A DNA stretch of 38,164 bases from JAZDMK01 sp043800975 (lineage in GTDB: Bacteria; Bacteroidota; Bacteroidia; Bacteroidales; JAHJDW01). The translations under genes were made by a program, and so were the position numbers. The DNA is taken from the NCBI GenBank assembly GCA_043800975.1, contig JAZDMK010000134.1, positions 1-38,164 on the forward strand, in the 5' to 3' direction. This document shows, in pieces, positions 7,877-16,882 of this stretch (position 1 is the stretch's first letter; each line of letters opens with the position of its first letter). The notes below the pieces were generated by a model that did not search any database, was not told the DNA's origin, and was given only the letters and a program-made list of their open reading frames with translations.

Positions 7877-10219
7877 ATGAAAACAAAATTGTTCCTTCTT
7901 ATTGGTTTATTCCTGATGTCCGGCCTTATTCAAGCAGGCGACACAGAAAACCCCGTTAAGAAATATTCGATCAGCGGATATATAAAAGATAAGAATACTG
8001 GCGAAATGCTGATTGGTGGTGGAGTTTACGTGCCCGAGATCAAATCCGGTGTTGCAGCCAATGTATATGGTTTCTATTCCCTTTCACTTCCTGAAGGTGA
8101 TTACAACTTTGTATATTCTTATGTAGGTTACGCTTCGGTTGAGAAGAAAATCCATCTGGATAAAAACATGCAGCTGGATATGGAACTACAGCTTCAGGAG
8201 AAACTGATGAATGAAGTTGTTATTTCAGAAAATAAATCGGATGAAAATGTAAAGAAAACAGAAATGAGCTCGGTTGCGCTGAATGTGGATGCCATCAGAA
8301 GTATTCCGGCTCTGCTTGGTGAAACAGATCTGATTAAAGCAATTCAACTTCTTCCCGGCGTTCAAACTGCAGGCGAAGGCTCAAGCGGATTTAATGTGCG
8401 TGGTGGATCTACTGATCAAAACCTTGTTCTTCTTGATGAAGCCGCTGTGTATAATGCATCCCACTTGATGGGATTTTTCTCTGTTTTCAACCCGGATGCC
8501 ATCAAAGATGTGAAACTATATAAAGGTGATATTCCTTCCGAATATGGCGGCCGTCTTGCATCACTGCTTGATATTCGCATGAAAGATGGAAACAAAAAAG
8601 AATACAAAGCTTCGGGTGGAATCGGAACGATATCGAGCAGGCTAACGTTCGAAGGTCCCATAATAAGAGATAAAAGCTCATTTGTTGTTTCTGCCAGAAG
8701 AACCTATGCCGATGTGTTTTTAAAATTTGCGAATGATACAAACTTGCGTAAAAACCGTTTATACTTTTATGATCTCAATTTAAAATTCAACTACGATATT
8801 GATCGTAAAAACAGAATTTTTATTTCTTCCTATTTGGGAAAAGATTACTTCCGCTTCGGTGATGCATTCCGCTTTGCATGGGGCAACAATACCGAAACGG
8901 TTCGATGGAACCACGTTTTCAACGATAAACTATTTTCAAATTTCACTTTCGTTTTTTCAAACTACAGCTATTTACTTGGCTCGGGACAGAGCGCCTTTAA
9001 ATTTGACTGGGATTCCTATCTGCGGGATGTGGGCGTCAAAGCTGATTTCACATGGTATCTGAATACAAAAAATACGCTACGTTATGGATTAACATCAACC
9101 TATCATCGGTTCTTTCCCGGAGAATTTGTTTCGAATTCCGGCACTGAAGTTAAGCTCACATTACCCTACAGCAATGCACTGGAACACGCCGTCTTTATTG
9201 GAAACGAACAAACCCTGCTGAATCCGCTCACTGTAAATTATGGCATTCGTTTTTCAGCATTTCAAAATGTTGGAAAAGGAACATCTTATAATTATAATGA
9301 CAAATTTGAATCCATCGATTCTACTACTTACAAATCCGGTGAGGTTTACAACACATACACCGGCCTAGAACCCAGAGCCAGCGCCTCGTATATTCTGGGT
9401 GAAACATCATCCTTAAAAGCCAGCTACTCACGAACACGCCAATACATTCAGCTTGCATCCAATTCAACTGTCGGCTCTCCGATCGATATCTGGTATCCCG
9501 CATCACCGAATGTAAAGCCTCAGATATCCGATCAGGTTGCAGTTGGTTATTTCAGAAATTTCAAAAAGAATGTTATTGAAACATCGGTTGAGATGTATTA
9601 CAAAAACATGAAGAATCAGATCGACTTTAAAGATTTTGCAAACCTGATTCTGAATCCCAAACTGGAAGGTGAATTGCGCTTTGGCAAGGCATGGTCTTAT
9701 GGCGCTGAACTTCTAATCAGAAAAGCATCCGGAAAATTAAACGGATGGGTAGGCTACACGATATCGCGCTCTGAACGGCAGTTTGACGACATTAACAATG
9801 GAGATGTTTATTTGTCAAATTATGACAAAACACACAATGTATCAGTCGTTGCAAATTATAAGATTTCAAAACGGGTGGAAGCTTCTTTATGTTGGGTCTA
9901 CATTACAGGAAGTCCGATTACGTTACCAACAGGTCGTTTTGAATTTGCAGGTATTGTAATGCCGGTTTACACGGAACGCAATGGTGCACGCATGCCCGAT
10001 TACCACAGGCTCGATTTAGGGGTTACCCTAAAACCAAGTGAAAAAAACACCCACAGGTGGAAAGGCGAATGGACTTTTTCAGTATACAATGCTTACAACC
10101 GGAAGAATGCATATTCCATCTTTTTCGAAGCTGATAAAGCCGATCCTTATCTGATGAAATCTTTTAAACTAAGCATGTTTCCTATCATTCCCGCAATCAC
10201 TTACAACTTCAAATTCTAG
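7877..10219 (+). CDS. TonB-dependent outer-membrane receptor with CarboxypepD_reg-like N-domain
   Basis: Outer-membrane active transporter of 780 residues. In order: signal peptide (about 1-21), a carboxypeptidase-regulatory-like beta-sandwich (about 28-110, ISGYIKDKNTGE), a plug domain (about 120-245, with FNVRGGSTDQNLVLLDE and SEYGGRLASLLDIRMKDG), and a C-terminal 22-strand barrel ending in the aromatic YNFKF. It is not SusC: there is no SusD partner. Instead a DUF4249 lipoprotein gene follows after 9 nt, the usual companion of this receptor class in Bacteroidota. The ligand is unknown. The start is the ATG at 7877; the frame extends further upstream but runs into the -7 box. Confidence 0.9.
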   Translation: MKTKLFLLIGLFLMSGLIQAGDTENPVKKYSISGYIKDKNTGEMLIGGGVYVPEIKSGVAANVYGFYSLSLPEGDYNFVYSYVGYASVEKKIHLDKNMQLDMELQLQEKLMNEVVISENKSDENVKKTEMSSVALNVDAIRSIPALLGETDLIKAIQLLPGVQTAGEGSSGFNVRGGSTDQNLVLLDEAAVYNASHLMGFFSVFNPDAIKDVKLYKGDIPSEYGGRLASLLDIRMKDGNKKEYKASGGIGTISSRLTFEGPIIRDKSSFVVSARRTYADVFLKFANDTNLRKNRLYFYDLNLKFNYDIDRKNRIFISSYLGKDYFRFGDAFRFAWGNNTETVRWNHVFNDKLFSNFTFVFSNYSYLLGSGQSAFKFDWDSYLRDVGVKADFTWYLNTKNTLRYGLTSTYHRFFPGEFVSNSGTEVKLTLPYSNALEHAVFIGNEQTLLNPLTVNYGIRFSAFQNVGKGTSYNYNDKFESIDSTTYKSGEVYNTYTGLEPRASASYILGETSSLKASYSRTRQYIQLASNSTVGSPIDIWYPASPNVKPQISDQVAVGYFRNFKKNVIETSVEMYYKNMKNQIDFKDFANLILNPKLEGELRFGKAWSYGAELLIRKASGKLNGWVGYTISRSERQFDDINNGDVYLSNYDKTHNVSVVANYKISKRVEASLCWVYITGSPITLPTGRFEFAGIVMPVYTERNGARMPDYHRLDLGVTLKPSEKNTHRWKGEWTFSVYNAYNRKNAYSIFFEADKADPYLMKSFKLSMFPIIPAITYNFKF

Positions 10220-10228
10220 CTGATTATT

Positions 10229-11029
10229 ATGAAAAAGATATTATACTCCGCACTATTGCTAATCGCTCTTGCTTCTGTCGCTTGCAAGGAAGCCATTGAT
10301 CTTAATCTTGAAGATGAAAAATATTCACGCCTAGTAGTCGAGGGCAATGTTACTGATCAATACACAAGACACACCGTACTGCTTACAAGCACGTCGCCCT
10401 ACGATCAGAATGTAGCATGTCCAAAGGCATCCGGCGCTACTGTATCTTTAAACGATGGCACTTCAACATGGGCTCTAACAGAAACAGAACCCGGTGTATA
10501 TATGACCGATTCTATGGCTGGTGAAATTGGAAAAACGTATACTCTTTCCATTCAATACAAAGGTGAATCTTTTAGCGCAATATCCGTTATGAAACCTTCT
10601 ATGACTATTGATTCCCTTACAGCTAATTATTTATTTACAGCCGACAATATGCTTCATTATGAAGTACAGATTTCGGGTCAGGACAATCCAATTGAAGAAG
10701 AATATTTTCTAGGTATACCTTCTTTAAACGGAGAAAAATTTAACGAAATTTATTTCTGGTGTTTGTACTCCGATCAAATGACCAATGGCACATACCTTAA
10801 AAATTATTCACTCGGTGTTTATGAACTGTTTCCGGGTCTAATACTGAAAATTGAATGGCAATCCATAAGCAAAGAATATTTTGATTTCATTTATCAGCTG
10901 ATGATGAATTCATATCAGGACCCTATGTTTAGTGGTCCTCCTGCTAATGTAAAAGGAAACATCAGCAATGGTGCACTCGGGTATTTCAGTGCATCAGCTG
11001 TAACTTCGGTTGAGAAAATAATTCCCTGA
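10229..11029 (+). CDS. DUF4249 family lipoprotein, partner of the TonB receptor
   Basis: Lipoprotein of 266 residues with lipobox SVAC (Cys19). The opening after the Cys (EAIDLNLEDEKYSRLVVEGNV) and the closing ISNGALGYFSAS are typical of DUF4249, a family found next to TonB receptors in Bacteroidota and thought to act as their surface partner. That role is family-level inference. It is shorter than many members. The gene begins 9 nt after the receptor stop and is followed by a methyltransferase gene after 14 nt, so all three are probably one transcript from the promoter at 7848. Confidence 0.8.
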   Translation: MKKILYSALLLIALASVACKEAIDLNLEDEKYSRLVVEGNVTDQYTRHTVLLTSTSPYDQNVACPKASGATVSLNDGTSTWALTETEPGVYMTDSMAGEIGKTYTLSIQYKGESFSAISVMKPSMTIDSLTANYLFTADNMLHYEVQISGQDNPIEEEYFLGIPSLNGEKFNEIYFWCLYSDQMTNGTYLKNYSLGVYELFPGLILKIEWQSISKEYFDFIYQLMMNSYQDPMFSGPPANVKGNISNGALGYFSASAVTSVEKIIP

Positions 11030-11043
11030 TTCAAGCCAAATTT

Positions 11044-11904
11044 ATGTTAGACACTTGTTATGCAATTATAAGTCAAATGGGCACTTCAAGAAAAGAAGTA
11101 CAAAGCAAAGGTGTTTTGCCTGATCCTGATTATTACGATGAAATCCCTTTGTGGTCGGCTTCATTCGGACTTTCACTACTTAAAAACGTGAAGTACAAAC
11201 AGAATATGCAGATTCTGGATATTGGCTGTGGCACAGGTTTCCCGTTAATCGAACTCGCTTCAGCAGCAGGAAGCAAATCCAAAGTTTTTGGCATTGATCC
11301 CTGGGAAGAAGCGCTGGACCGGGCAAAGCGAAAAGCTTCACTACGCGGACTGAACAATGTTCGTGTACTGGATTGCTGCGCCGAAGAATTACCCTTTCAA
11401 AATAATTCATTTGATCTTGTTGTTTCAAATAACGGATTGAACAACGTTACAGATATATACAAAGTCCTTGCAGAAGCAAACCGTGTTTCGAAAAAAAATG
11501 CACAACTTGTTTTCACTGCCAATCTGCCCGGAACGTTTTCGCTTTTTTATAATGAACTGAAAGTGCAGTTAAGAAAAATGAACAGAGATGACGTTGCAAC
11601 GAAGATCAACCGGCACATTCAACAAAAAAGATTTACAGTTAAGAAATGGGAAAACCTCATGTTACAAAACGGTTTTTCAATTAACAAAGTCGAATTATTA
11701 AATTTTGAATGGAGGTTTGCAAACACAAATGCATTTTTAAATCATCCCTTTATTGCAGATAATTTCAAGCCTTCCTGGGAAGGAGTTATTCCAAACAAAA
11801 TTAAATCCTCACTTATGAAAAATGTAGTTGAAGGACTTGATTCAACAAGGGATAATTTAATTTTAAAGATTCCATACGTTTGTATGGACTGCAGAAAGAC
11901 TTAA
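11044..11904 (+). CDS. Class I SAM-dependent methyltransferase, substrate unknown
   Basis: 286 residues with a Methyltransf_11 core. The SAM-binding motif I is LDIGCGTGFPLIE (about residues 56-68), the acidic residue after strand 2 is in FGIDPWEEA, motif II is around CCAEELPFQNNSFDLVVSNN, and motif III follows. The C-terminal third (about 170-286) carries no motif I recognise; it ends in CMDC, two Cys that could bind metal. It is last in the receptor operon and overlaps nothing; the convergent hisS ends 6 bp away. A ubiE-like or small-molecule methyltransferase is possible but nothing visible fixes the substrate. Confidence 0.8.
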   Translation: MLDTCYAIISQMGTSRKEVQSKGVLPDPDYYDEIPLWSASFGLSLLKNVKYKQNMQILDIGCGTGFPLIELASAAGSKSKVFGIDPWEEALDRAKRKASLRGLNNVRVLDCCAEELPFQNNSFDLVVSNNGLNNVTDIYKVLAEANRVSKKNAQLVFTANLPGTFSLFYNELKVQLRKMNRDDVATKINRHIQQKRFTVKKWENLMLQNGFSINKVELLNFEWRFANTNAFLNHPFIADNFKPSWEGVIPNKIKSSLMKNVVEGLDSTRDNLILKIPYVCMDCRKT

Positions 11905-11910
11905 TGCAAA

Positions 11911-13323
11911 TTAAAAATTTGTATCAATCAACACATCGTCATCAATTTCAAATTCTTCAGCTTCCAGTTTTGCTTTCAATTCTTCGATAGTCATCTTTTC
12001 CTGCAGACCAGAAGTCATATTTTTAATTGTAAGTATGCCACTTTTCATTTCATCTTCACCAACAAGTATAACATAAGGAATCTTGCGCTGATCGGCATAT
12101 CCAAGCTGCTTTTTCATTTTAACTGAATCCGGATATAACTCTGCTGAAATTCCACTTTTTCTTAACGAATCGAGCAATGGAAGACAATAACAGGCTTCTG
12201 CATTTCCAAAATTCACAAAAAGTGCTTTCACTTGCGATGCAACTGTGGCGGGAAATACGTTCAGTTCATTCATCACATCATAAATTCTGTCAGCACCAAA
12301 CGACACGCCCACGCCTGAAACGCCGGGCATTCCAAAAATACCCGTCAGGTTATCATACCGTCCGCCTCCGCAGATGCTGCCCATTTCTACACCATCGGCT
12401 TTTACTTCAAAAATGGAACCAGTGTAATAATTAAGCCCGCGCGCTAGAGAAGGATCATATTCAATTTTTACAGTTGTGCCTGCAATTTTCACATACGATA
12501 AAACATCGCGAACTTCCTGAATTCCCTTTTTTCCTTCTTCTGAATCCTTCAAAATATTTTCAAGCAGGCTTAATAATTCATCATTATTTCCGGGCTTTGC
12601 GGAAAGCAAAGGCTGAAGTTTGGTAACGGCATCCTGAGATAGTCCTTTATTTAAAAGCTCTTCATTTGCTTTTTCAAGTCCGGCTTTTTCAATTTTATCA
12701 ATGGCAATTGTAATATCTGTTAGCTTATCTGGGAAGCCAATATATTCAGCCATTCCGGATAATACTTTCCGGTTATTCAGCTTTATAGTAATTTTAATTT
12801 TGAGTTTTGAAAAACCTTCAGCAATAATTTGTATCAGTTCGCATTCATTGATCAGGCTATCGCTTCCGATCACATCCACATCACACTGAAAAAATTCACG
12901 GTATCTTCCTTTCTGCGGTTTATCAGCTCTCCAGACAGGTTGAATCTGATATCTCTTAAAAGGGAAGACAATATCATTGCGATGCATCACAACGAAACGT
13001 GCGAAAGGAACTGTCAGATCATAACGCAATCCTTTTTCACAAATTTGAAAAGCAAGTTTACTTCTGTCAATTTCATCTAGATTTTTTTCTTTGACATCCG
13101 ATAAAAAATCACCTGAATTTAATATTCTGAATAAAAGCTTATCACCTTCTTCCCCATATTTACCAAGCAAAGTAGACAGATTCTCCATCGATGGTGTTTC
13201 GATGGGTTGATATCCAAATTTTTCGAAAGTGCTGCGCAGAGAAGTGAAAATAAAATTTCTCTTTTGCATTTCTTCCGGACCGAAATCACGGGTGCCCCGT
13301 GGTATGGAATAATTAACGCTCAT
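11911..13323 (-). CDS. hisS: Histidine-tRNA ligase
   Basis: Class IIa aminoacyl-tRNA synthetase that charges tRNA-His in the cytoplasm. The 470 residues are close to the Bacteroidota family length. Visible are the N-terminal PRGTRDFGPEEM, class II motif 1, RYDLTVPFARF (100-110), motif 2 region with RYQIQPVWRADKPQKGRYREF (about 124-144), the histidine-binding LARGLNYYTGSIFEV (about 305-320) and motif 3 GVSFGADRIYDV. A C-terminal anticodon-binding domain follows from about residue 380. The last residues (EFEIDDDVLIDTNF) form an acidic tail. It is the last gene of the long minus-strand run, 43 nt after the CoA-binding protein, and also has its own -7 box. Confidence 0.96.
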   Translation of the reverse strand: MSVNYSIPRGTRDFGPEEMQKRNFIFTSLRSTFEKFGYQPIETPSMENLSTLLGKYGEEGDKLLFRILNSGDFLSDVKEKNLDEIDRSKLAFQICEKGLRYDLTVPFARFVVMHRNDIVFPFKRYQIQPVWRADKPQKGRYREFFQCDVDVIGSDSLINECELIQIIAEGFSKLKIKITIKLNNRKVLSGMAEYIGFPDKLTDITIAIDKIEKAGLEKANEELLNKGLSQDAVTKLQPLLSAKPGNNDELLSLLENILKDSEEGKKGIQEVRDVLSYVKIAGTTVKIEYDPSLARGLNYYTGSIFEVKADGVEMGSICGGGRYDNLTGIFGMPGVSGVGVSFGADRIYDVMNELNVFPATVASQVKALFVNFGNAEACYCLPLLDSLRKSGISAELYPDSVKMKKQLGYADQRKIPYVILVGEDEMKSGILTIKNMTSGLQEKMTIEELKAKLEAEEFEIDDDVLIDTNF

Positions 13324-13344
13324 TATACTATTTACCTTTTTTTA

Positions 13345-13352
13345 CAAAAATA
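13345..13352 (-). promoter_or_regulatory. -7 box for hisS
   Basis: TATTTTTG on the minus strand fits TAnnTTTG and lies 22 nt before the hisS ATG, between hisS and the CoA-binding gene. No convincing -33 element is visible. It would give hisS a second, independent transcript. Confidence 0.4.
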
Positions 13353-13366
13353 CAATTTTCAATCTA

Positions 13367-13825
13367 TCATTTCGGGTAACTTCCAAATAGTTTTGACAGG
13401 GAGCGATGAAATTTGTGTACCGATTTCACCGGATCCGAGAACATCATCATACATCTGCCGTGCACTTCAACAATACCCGCTTCATTGCAGAATGCAACTA
13501 CTTCTTCTGTTTCACTTCCCATCTGAATCCATACTTTTTTGATTCCTGCATCTGCAATCATTTTTAGTGCCGCTACACTTTTATCCTTCTTTACTGAAAT
13601 TATTGCCGCTTCCGGTTTATCAGTGATTGAATCAATATCCGGATAACATTTAATTCCTTCGAGCTCCGAAATTGAGGAATGAATAGGAATTACTTTCTTT
13701 CCACGGGCATTTAATTCGTGAAACAATACATTCCCAAATTTGCTTTTCTGCCTGGATACACCAATCAATGCGAATGATTTTGAATTAAAAAATGATTCAA
13801 TTTCTTTTAATCCTGATTTTTTCAT
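13367..13825 (-). CDS. CoA-binding domain protein
   Basis: A single CoA_binding_2 domain of 152 residues (YccU-like). The Rossmann-type nucleotide loop reads ALIGVSRQKSKFGN (about 19-32), and the family block AIISVKKD ... KKVWIQMGSE ... HGRCMMMF is present. Members bind CoA or a related nucleotide; their physiological role is not settled. It lies 27 nt after the split DUF6427 gene and 43 nt before hisS on the same strand. Confidence 0.85.
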   Translation of the reverse strand: MKKSGLKEIESFFNSKSFALIGVSRQKSKFGNVLFHELNARGKKVIPIHSSISELEGIKCYPDIDSITDKPEAAIISVKKDKSVAALKMIADAGIKKVWIQMGSETEEVVAFCNEAGIVEVHGRCMMMFSDPVKSVHKFHRSLSKLFGSYPK

Positions 13826-13852
13826 TTTGATAAATTGTTAATAAAACATCTT

Positions 13853-14434
13853 TTAAATTAAACTGAAACGAGCAATAAATATAGTGATGACAACGATCCA
13901 AAAAAGTATTTCGGGAAATTTTTTATTTTTTATTTCCTGAAAAAAATTGGATACGATTACCGAAAACGGAATCGCACAAAGAGCAAGGTGTGCTATACTT
14001 TTATCACGTATAAATAAAAAAGTTAATATGGCAGTAAGCATAAACCAAAGCAGTAACAAGCGAAGCTTTCGAATATGCACATTTACTTTTGATGCTGAGT
14101 TCAACTGCTGAAATACAGCCATTATACCAATTAAAGTAGCAATAACAATAAGTGGCCAATAAAATACAGGGACATCAGGCCATTCGGTAGATTGCATTAT
14201 TTCACCAAAATGCATTCTAAAAAAAACTTCCAGGTTATCATTCCAGAAATTGTAAGTCAGCACATACAGGTAGGGTATAATCAATCCCGATAAGGAGATC
14301 ATCCAGTCGGTTGCTTTACTGGCTCTGAACAAAAGCAGACCGATCCAAACCACAACAAAAAAGAAGACGGACGGAAGATAAAAAAGTGATGCAAGAGAAA
14401 TGTAAAATCCGGTATTAAATAAGCCAGACAACAC
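13853..14434 (-). CDS. C-terminal part of a split DUF6427 family membrane protein
   Basis: 193 codons from a GTG at 14434, with about five hydrophobic segments. It opens with NTGFYISLASLFYLPSVFFFVVVWIGL, the block that sits in the middle of DUF6427 proteins (normally about 300 residues). The preceding reading frame at 14438-14827 is in the same frame and supplies the N-terminal part; the two are divided by a single TAA at 14440-14438 and one AAA codon. Joined, they give one protein of typical length. The C-terminal part may be made by re-initiation at the GTG just after the stop, or the gene may be broken. The family function is unknown; it is an inner-membrane protein. Confidence 0.65.
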   Translation of the reverse strand: MLSGLFNTGFYISLASLFYLPSVFFFVVVWIGLLLFRASKATDWMISLSGLIIPYLYVLTYNFWNDNLEVFFRMHFGEIMQSTEWPDVPVFYWPLIVIATLIGIMAVFQQLNSASKVNVHIRKLRLLLLWFMLTAILTFLFIRDKSIAHLALCAIPFSVIVSNFFQEIKNKKFPEILFWIVVITIFIARFSLI

Positions 14435-14437
14435 TTT

Positions 14438-14827
14438 TTACTCACTGATGTATATTGTAAAGATTGAATTCAGGGAAAGAATTAAAAAAAGATTTGACAC
14501 AAGCACTGCATTTATTGTTACGGGGAATAGGCCGTTAGCCATAAAAAGCGTATAAATAAAAGCGGGCAAATAGGTAGTCTTAACTTTTTCAAATTGAGAA
14601 ACAATATTGTTCAGAAGAAATGCTTCAAGAAAAATTAATGAAAGTCCTAAAAACAAAGAAATATAGGGAACGTCAATTAACAGGTTGAATGTAATCTGAA
14701 AAAAGGGCATTGAGTTCGTTGTTCCTACAAGCGTTGGCTCTAAAATATACGGCACGCTCAATAGCAATAATATCAGCGGAAGTGCCAACAGACGTGTGAT
14801 CTCGTTTGTACTGAAGAAACGTATCAT
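14438..14827 (-). CDS. N-terminal part of a split DUF6427 family membrane protein
   Basis: 129 residues from ATG at 14827, with three to four hydrophobic helices (about 10-28, 42-70, 85-103, 105-126) ending in FTIYISE and then TAA. It matches the N-terminal half of DUF6427 proteins of Bacteroidota. The in-frame continuation after the TAA (13853-14434) carries the other half, so a nonsense change is the simplest reading. The gene lies 35 nt after the OstA-like gene, a plausible envelope context. Confidence 0.65.
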   Translation of the reverse strand: MIRFFSTNEITRLLALPLILLLLSVPYILEPTLVGTTNSMPFFQITFNLLIDVPYISLFLGLSLIFLEAFLLNNIVSQFEKVKTTYLPAFIYTLFMANGLFPVTINAVLVSNLFLILSLNSIFTIYISE

Positions 14828-14862
14828 GTAACCCTATAATGAATAGCGAAATTATGAAAAAG

Positions 14863-16392
14863 TCAGAATAAATCAGCTTTTGATTTGGGACGAATGGGTG
14901 CAAGCCAGCGAAAATCTTTCAGTTTCTTTTCTTCAGAAGACAATTTATCAGGTGGGTATAAAACTGCCGTTGGCATTACCTTAAATGAAATCCTGTTTAC
15001 TTCCTGATCCAGAAAATAGATTACAATCTCGGATGACTCAGCTTTATTAATTCCAAGCTGCGACTTATTTTCCTCATCCATATAGTAAATTGTCTCACCA
15101 TTTCCCTCCACGATTAGCTTGTATAACTCGCGGTTTGAAAAATAACCGGTGATGACTTTGCCTTTCACCTGATCATACCGAATTGTGTCCTTCTCAGAAA
15201 TCATAAATGCAGCATCTTTCATTAATGCCGATTCGAGGTCTTTATTTTTTATTCTAAGTTCGATGTATTCGGCAGTGAGCTGCGTTTTATCGGACCAGAT
15301 GACCGGCTTTTTGTAGAGACGGATTAATGAATCGGTGTAATTGTATACTAAAGAATCGCACAATCCCTGCAAGTCGGATTTGTACATTTTTACATTGTGA
15401 TAGGCAAAGGCACTTTTACACTGATTGGTTGTATCGAAATATGCCTGTAGCGTATCCGCATGAAGAAACATACTGTCACCATCGGAAACTTTCGTCAGTA
15501 GAGCATTTCCTGTAACAAATGATTCATCTTTTACTTCATCATATTGTCCGTAATCTCCGGATATAACTGTCTTTTCAATCGTATCTGAAATTTTAACATT
15601 CCCGAATCCTTTTCCAAAACCTTGGGTTCGGTTATAATATATACTGTCACCTTCGAGCGTCTGATTTTTATCTCTCAGAAAAGCATTTTTATTGAATTGC
15701 GAAACCTCCTTTTCAGTGTTATACCAGCCATTTTCACAATATATGTAATTATCCTTTCCTACAATTTCAGTAGGACCGAAAAAGTATGATATTTTTGATT
15801 GCGTGTTGTAAAGAAGCGTATCCGATGTCATCACATATTTTGGATTTGTTAAAACAACATCCTTTTTGAAAAAGAATTCGCCTTTGTCTACATAATAAAA
15901 CCCCATTAAACTTTCCAGTGTATTCTCTTTATCAAAGATGTAACCTGAATCATAGAATTGTGCTGTCTTTGCATTCATATCATAATTCAAGTGGTTGGTA
16001 AAAAGTGTCATTTTACCATCTTCCATAACAACACTGTCATGCAATTCAGCAATCCTATCCTCCCCGTTATAAATCAGTTTTTTACCCCAGATACGAACCG
16101 TGTCGTTTTGGTTGATCTGAATGTTTCCATATGCTTCAATGTAGTTTTCATTTTCAGCAAAGTAAGCACTGTCACAAAACATATACGTTCCATTATGCTT
16201 AAACGCCACATCCCCAATTAATCTTTTTACACCGGGAATATCTTTATCATAACGCAATGAAACTGCACTAATCAATTCCACTTTTTTCTTCTCCTTGGGT
16301 TGTTCCTGTGCAATCAGGAAACCTGCAGAAAGTACAATTATGAATGCAGTAAAAAGAAATCTTTTCAAAAGAAAACGAATGAAAACTGTCAA
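14863..16392 (-). CDS. OstA/LptA-like periplasmic LPS-transport protein
   Basis: 509 residues: an N-terminal signal peptide (about 1-28, ending FLIAQ) and then repeating short beta-strands typical of the OstA-like beta-jellyroll fold. Repeated patterns are of the type YMFCDSAYF, GDSIYYNRTQGFGKGFGNV and SGDYGQYDE. These Bacteroidota proteins are taken to act in LPS transport across the periplasm like LptA and the LptD N-domain; that is family-level knowledge. The start is TTG: no ATG precedes the signal peptide, and TTG lies 6 nt after the stop of the PepSY-like gene, within the same operon. Confidence 0.8.
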   Translation of the reverse strand: MTVFIRFLLKRFLFTAFIIVLSAGFLIAQEQPKEKKKVELISAVSLRYDKDIPGVKRLIGDVAFKHNGTYMFCDSAYFAENENYIEAYGNIQINQNDTVRIWGKKLIYNGEDRIAELHDSVVMEDGKMTLFTNHLNYDMNAKTAQFYDSGYIFDKENTLESLMGFYYVDKGEFFFKKDVVLTNPKYVMTSDTLLYNTQSKISYFFGPTEIVGKDNYIYCENGWYNTEKEVSQFNKNAFLRDKNQTLEGDSIYYNRTQGFGKGFGNVKISDTIEKTVISGDYGQYDEVKDESFVTGNALLTKVSDGDSMFLHADTLQAYFDTTNQCKSAFAYHNVKMYKSDLQGLCDSLVYNYTDSLIRLYKKPVIWSDKTQLTAEYIELRIKNKDLESALMKDAAFMISEKDTIRYDQVKGKVITGYFSNRELYKLIVEGNGETIYYMDEENKSQLGINKAESSEIVIYFLDQEVNRISFKVMPTAVLYPPDKLSSEEKKLKDFRWLAPIRPKSKADLF

Positions 16393-16398
16393 CTTATA

Positions 16399-16863
16399 TT
16401 AATTGCTTTCTCCTGTTCCAGGTTCATCCACACGGATAAATGTACCGTCTGTTTTGAAAAACAATTCCCAGGTATCTTTGCTGCCTGCTTTTTTCACAGG
16501 AACATAATAATATTTCTCAGATGGCTTTATATAGAGAAAGGAAGTTTTAATCTTGAATGCAGGGTCCTTTTTCAAATAATTGCTTTTAACATAAACCAGA
16601 ATCTGAGAAGGAAGCTCTTTGTCTTCAATGGTCATGCTTGTTTCTTTCCAATTGCCTGCTTTGGTAAAAGTAACCGTAACGGGCGTGCCTTCATCTTTGA
16701 ATTTTGCAACATAACCAACATCACTGTTTTCCCATTTCACTCCTGTTATTTCGGGATACATCAGGGTCATTGTATCTGTTACTGCTTTAGGTATGTCCTG
16801 ACTGTTTGCGTTAAAAGCAAATCCAGCCACCAACATAATTACGAAGAAAATTTTTGCTTTCAT
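16399..16863 (-). CDS. Secreted PepSY-like (BLIP-fold, DUF2874) protein
   Basis: 154 residues with a signal peptide (about 1-22, ANSQ), then two short PepSY-like repeats. The first is centred on MYPEITGVKWENSDVGYVAKF with VTVTFTKAGNWKET, the second on KSNYLKKDPAFKIKTS with YYYVPVKKAGSKDTWELFF. This is the pattern of the DUF2874/PepSY_like family, abundant and uncharacterised in Bacteroidota. It lies 19 nt after purA and 6 nt before the OstA-like gene. Confidence 0.75.
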   Translation of the reverse strand: MKAKIFFVIMLVAGFAFNANSQDIPKAVTDTMTLMYPEITGVKWENSDVGYVAKFKDEGTPVTVTFTKAGNWKETSMTIEDKELPSQILVYVKSNYLKKDPAFKIKTSFLYIKPSEKYYYVPVKKAGSKDTWELFFKTDGTFIRVDEPGTGESN

Positions 16864-16882
16864 ACTATTTGGTTTTGTGAGT

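Noticed and set aside
7877..11029. SusC/SusD-type polysaccharide utilisation locus
   Set aside because: The receptor is followed by DUF4249, not SusD, and no glycosidase is adjacent; the GH97 gene is 5.5 kb away with unrelated genes between.
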